Shown here: positions 62,848 through 64,000 of the stretch, piece after piece
Position numbering within the stretch: the first letter of the stretch is position 1
How the letters are laid out: every line of letters starts with the position of its first letter
Source: an uncultured Oscillospiraceae bacterium
GTDB lineage: Bacteria > Bacillota > Clostridia > Oscillospirales > Ruminococcaceae
Assembly (NCBI GenBank): GCA_934446455.1
Contig: CAKSEE010000002.1
Coordinates: 1-64,000 of the forward strand
Direction of reading: 5' to 3'
DNA: 64,000 bases
Notes under the pieces: generated by a model
What the model was told of the DNA's origin: nothing
Seen by the model: only the letters and a program-made list of their open reading frames with translations
The model's database searches: none
Made by a program: the position numbers and the translations under genes

Positions 62848-62892
62848 AGTACGCTGTCGGTGTACCAAAATTCTTTTTCATGGTGATATAAT
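62848..62892 (+). promoter_or_regulatory. TGTACC box and -10 before XRE paralog 2 (copy 1)
   Basis: The box GGTGTACCAAAAT has TGTACC at 62861-62866; TATAAT is at 62887-62892, exactly 20 nt later. The -35 region implied by a 17-nt spacer falls on ACCAAA inside the box, as in activator-dependent promoters. Confidence 0.6.
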
Positions 62893-62940
62893 TTACATGA
62901 GTTGTTTTCTTTATCACTTTGAAAGGAATCTTGAACCCGT

Positions 62941-63378
62941 ATGTCTGACCAGCTCTCCACCGACGCTATTATCGAGGTCCTTAAAAGTAAAAATACATAT
63001 GCGGAGGCGTTTGAAGAGATACAGGATATGCAGTATGTCCCCAACCTGTCGCAATATCTGCACGCCATGACGGAAGAACGCAGAATGAAGCCTGCGGAGA
63101 TAATGCGGCGTTCGGGGCTGAAAAAGTCCTACTTCTATCAGCTGTTCGACGGGGAAAGGAAGAACCCGAAACGCGACGTGCTAATTCAGCTGGGGTTTGG
63201 GTTTAAGCTGTCTTTTGACGAGGTGCAGGAGTTCCTTAAGCACCTTGGCGCGGCGCAGCTTTACCCGAGAATAGCCCGCGACGGCGCGATAATATACGCC
63301 CTGCAGCATGGCATGGACATAATCGAGTGCGATATCCTGCTTGAGGAAAACGGCGAGGAGCCGCTGATGCGGGTGTAA
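62941..63378 (+). CDS. XRE-like helix-turn-helix protein, paralog 2
   Basis: The 145-residue product is a tandem paralog of the preceding gene: the segments IMRRSGLKKSYFY, DVLIQLGFGF, RLGAAQLYPRIARDG (here HLGAAQLYPRIARDG) and IIYALQHGMDIIECDILL are the same or nearly so, while the N-terminal 40 residues differ more. The ATG at 62941 is taken because it gives the same length as paralog 1, although the ribosome binding site (AAAGGA) is 16-17 nt away. It ends in the same GEEP-L-RV. Confidence 0.75.
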   Translation: MSDQLSTDAIIEVLKSKNTYAEAFEEIQDMQYVPNLSQYLHAMTEERRMKPAEIMRRSGLKKSYFYQLFDGERKNPKRDVLIQLGFGFKLSFDEVQEFLKHLGAAQLYPRIARDGAIIYALQHGMDIIECDILLEENGEEPLMRV

Positions 63379-63424
63379 AAGTCCTCTGCGAGTGTACCAA
63401 ACTCATGGCGAAAGATGTTATTAT
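63379..63424 (+). promoter_or_regulatory. TGTACC box and -10 (copy 2)
   Basis: GAGTGTACCAAACT has TGTACC at 63393-63398; TATTAT at 63419-63424 begins exactly 20 nt later. The start site would fall within the 5' arm of the following terminator stem. Confidence 0.6.
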
Positions 63425-63426
63425 AA

Positions 63427-63457
63427 GACCGTAGGAATTATCCTGCGGTCTTTTTTT
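63427..63457 (+). terminator. Intrinsic terminator after XRE paralog 2
   Basis: Stem GACCGTAGG/CCTGCGGTC with a 6-nt loop and one mismatch, then seven T residues. Confidence 0.85.
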
Positions 63458-63545
63458 GTCATGGTCCGAGGTATAAGACTCGGAAAATGGCGCGGGTGCT
63501 GAAGCTTTCCGTACCCGTAAATTCAGGAAAAAGGAGATAAAGACT

Positions 63546-63752
63546 ATGGAGTTCTTTGGTGGAGTTCTGGGTCTGATTTACTGTGCGGCGGGGTTCTGGG
63601 CAACAAAATGGACTATTTATTACAATAAGGTCGTTGTTGAGTTTCAGCCCATGGCGCTTTTCAGCAAAAGGCTTCTTTATGGAATACTGCTTGGTTGGGC
63701 GCTTATTCCCGCGGCAATAATCCGCAAGATCAGGCTGAAAAAAGGTGGCTGA
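63546..63752 (+). CDS. Small two-segment membrane protein of unknown function
   Basis: The 68-residue product has two hydrophobic segments (about residues 5-22 and 42-60) and a basic tail ending RIRLKKGG. AAAGGAG precedes the ATG at 63546. No family was recognised. It lies between two copies of the TGTACC module and the kinase/XRE locus, which suggests co-regulation. Confidence 0.7.
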   Translation: MEFFGGVLGLIYCAAGFWATKWTIYYNKVVVEFQPMALFSKRLLYGILLGWALIPAAIIRKIRLKKGG

Positions 63753-63796
63753 AAACAGCGATTCGCGAAAGACACGGATTGGTTCGGCGCTGAAAA

Positions 63797-63841
63797 AGTC
63801 CACCGGCAGTGTACCAAAATGCGCATAAAATATCATAAAAT
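63797..63841 (+). promoter_or_regulatory. TGTACC box and -10 (copy 3)
   Basis: CAGTGTACCAAAAT has TGTACC at 63810-63815; TAAAAT at 63836-63841 begins exactly 20 nt later. The preceding AAGTCC matches copy 2. Confidence 0.55.
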
Positions 63842-63871
63842 AAAAACCGTAGGGTTATCCTGCGGTTTTTT
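63842..63871 (+). terminator. Intrinsic terminator after the small membrane protein gene
   Basis: Stem AAACCGTAGG/CCTGCGGTTT with a 5-nt loop and one mismatch, then T6. The sequence parallels the terminator at 63427-63457. Confidence 0.85.
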
Positions 63872-63953
63872 GCTTATGTACAATAACTGCTGCAAAATCT
63901 GCACAGCATGACTGAAGAATTGCCTGTAGTGAAAAATGAAAGGAATGACAGCA

Positions 63954-64000
63954 ATGGCGTCGTCGGATTTTATAATAAAATGCCCGAAGTGCAAAAGTGT
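63954..64000 (+). CDS. Start of a zinc-ribbon-type protein (partial)
   Basis: An ATG at 63954, 8 nt after AAGGA, opens a frame that runs off the window and begins MASSDFIIKCPKCKS. The CX2C pair so close to the N terminus suggests a zinc ribbon. It lies downstream of the third TGTACC module. Confidence 0.6.
   Translation, partial: MASSDFIIKCPKCKS

Overview
The window reads as a chromosomal segment of a GC-rich, spore-forming gut member of the Clostridia, most like the Oscillospirales/Ruminococcaceae. The supporting signs are a complete spoIIIAA-AH operon, an uninterrupted sigK, the hfq-ylmE-sepF-ylmH-divIVA-ileS-lspA cell-division cluster typical of Firmicutes, the Firmicutes-type L27 N-terminal extension with its Prp protease, a TPP riboswitch over a thi operon, and a choloylglycine (bile salt) hydrolase. 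Genes are dense and short operons dominate. No rRNA, tRNA, CRISPR array, phage or transposase gene was seen.

Layout. 1-6.9 kb: the tail of a probable YlbF-family gene, then mutS, mutL, a PfkB sugar kinase and miaA (mismatch repair and tRNA modification). 7.2-17.4 kb: hfq, a HlyD-like membrane protein, ylmE, sepF, ylmH, divIVA, ileS, lspA, an RluD-type pseudouridine synthase, a Cof-type HAD phosphatase and a small membrane protein. 17.7-25.1 kb: split transketolase, a LacI-type regulator, enolase behind a long structured leader, and a membrane EAL phosphodiesterase. 25.2-30.6 kb: a decayed membrane-protein pseudogene and the spoIIIA operon behind a sigma-E-like promoter. 30.8-36.4 kb: rplU-prp-rpmA, obgE, a degenerate methyltransferase-like gene, mini-RNase III, a YitT protein and YebC. 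36.7-44.6 kb: a heterodimeric ABC exporter, pth and mfd. 44.6-49.2 kb: a PnuC transporter behind a leader terminator, a GH13 glycosidase, a GNAT acetyltransferase flanked by two inverted MITE-like repeats, and sigK. 49.3-53.9 kb: thiD-thiC-thiW-thiM-thiE under a TPP riboswitch. 54-59 kb: a DUF5131 protein, bile salt hydrolase, an NhaC antiporter and a TetR-CPBP pair. 59-64 kb: two paralogous membrane Ser/Thr kinases divergent from two paralogous XRE-like proteins, a small membrane protein and the start of a zinc-ribbon gene.

Non-coding structure stands out in three ways. Several families of MITE-like inverted-repeat elements lie at about 17.5, 20.7, 31.9, 47.3 and 48.3 kb. Leader RNAs precede enolase, pnuC, rplU and the thi operon. 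At 62.8-63.9 kb a box ending in TGTACC occurs three times, always exactly 20 nt before a -10-like hexamer, between the small genes of the kinase/XRE locus. This last locus is the best candidate in the window for an undescribed system. All family names come from reading the sequence by eye; no database search was run.
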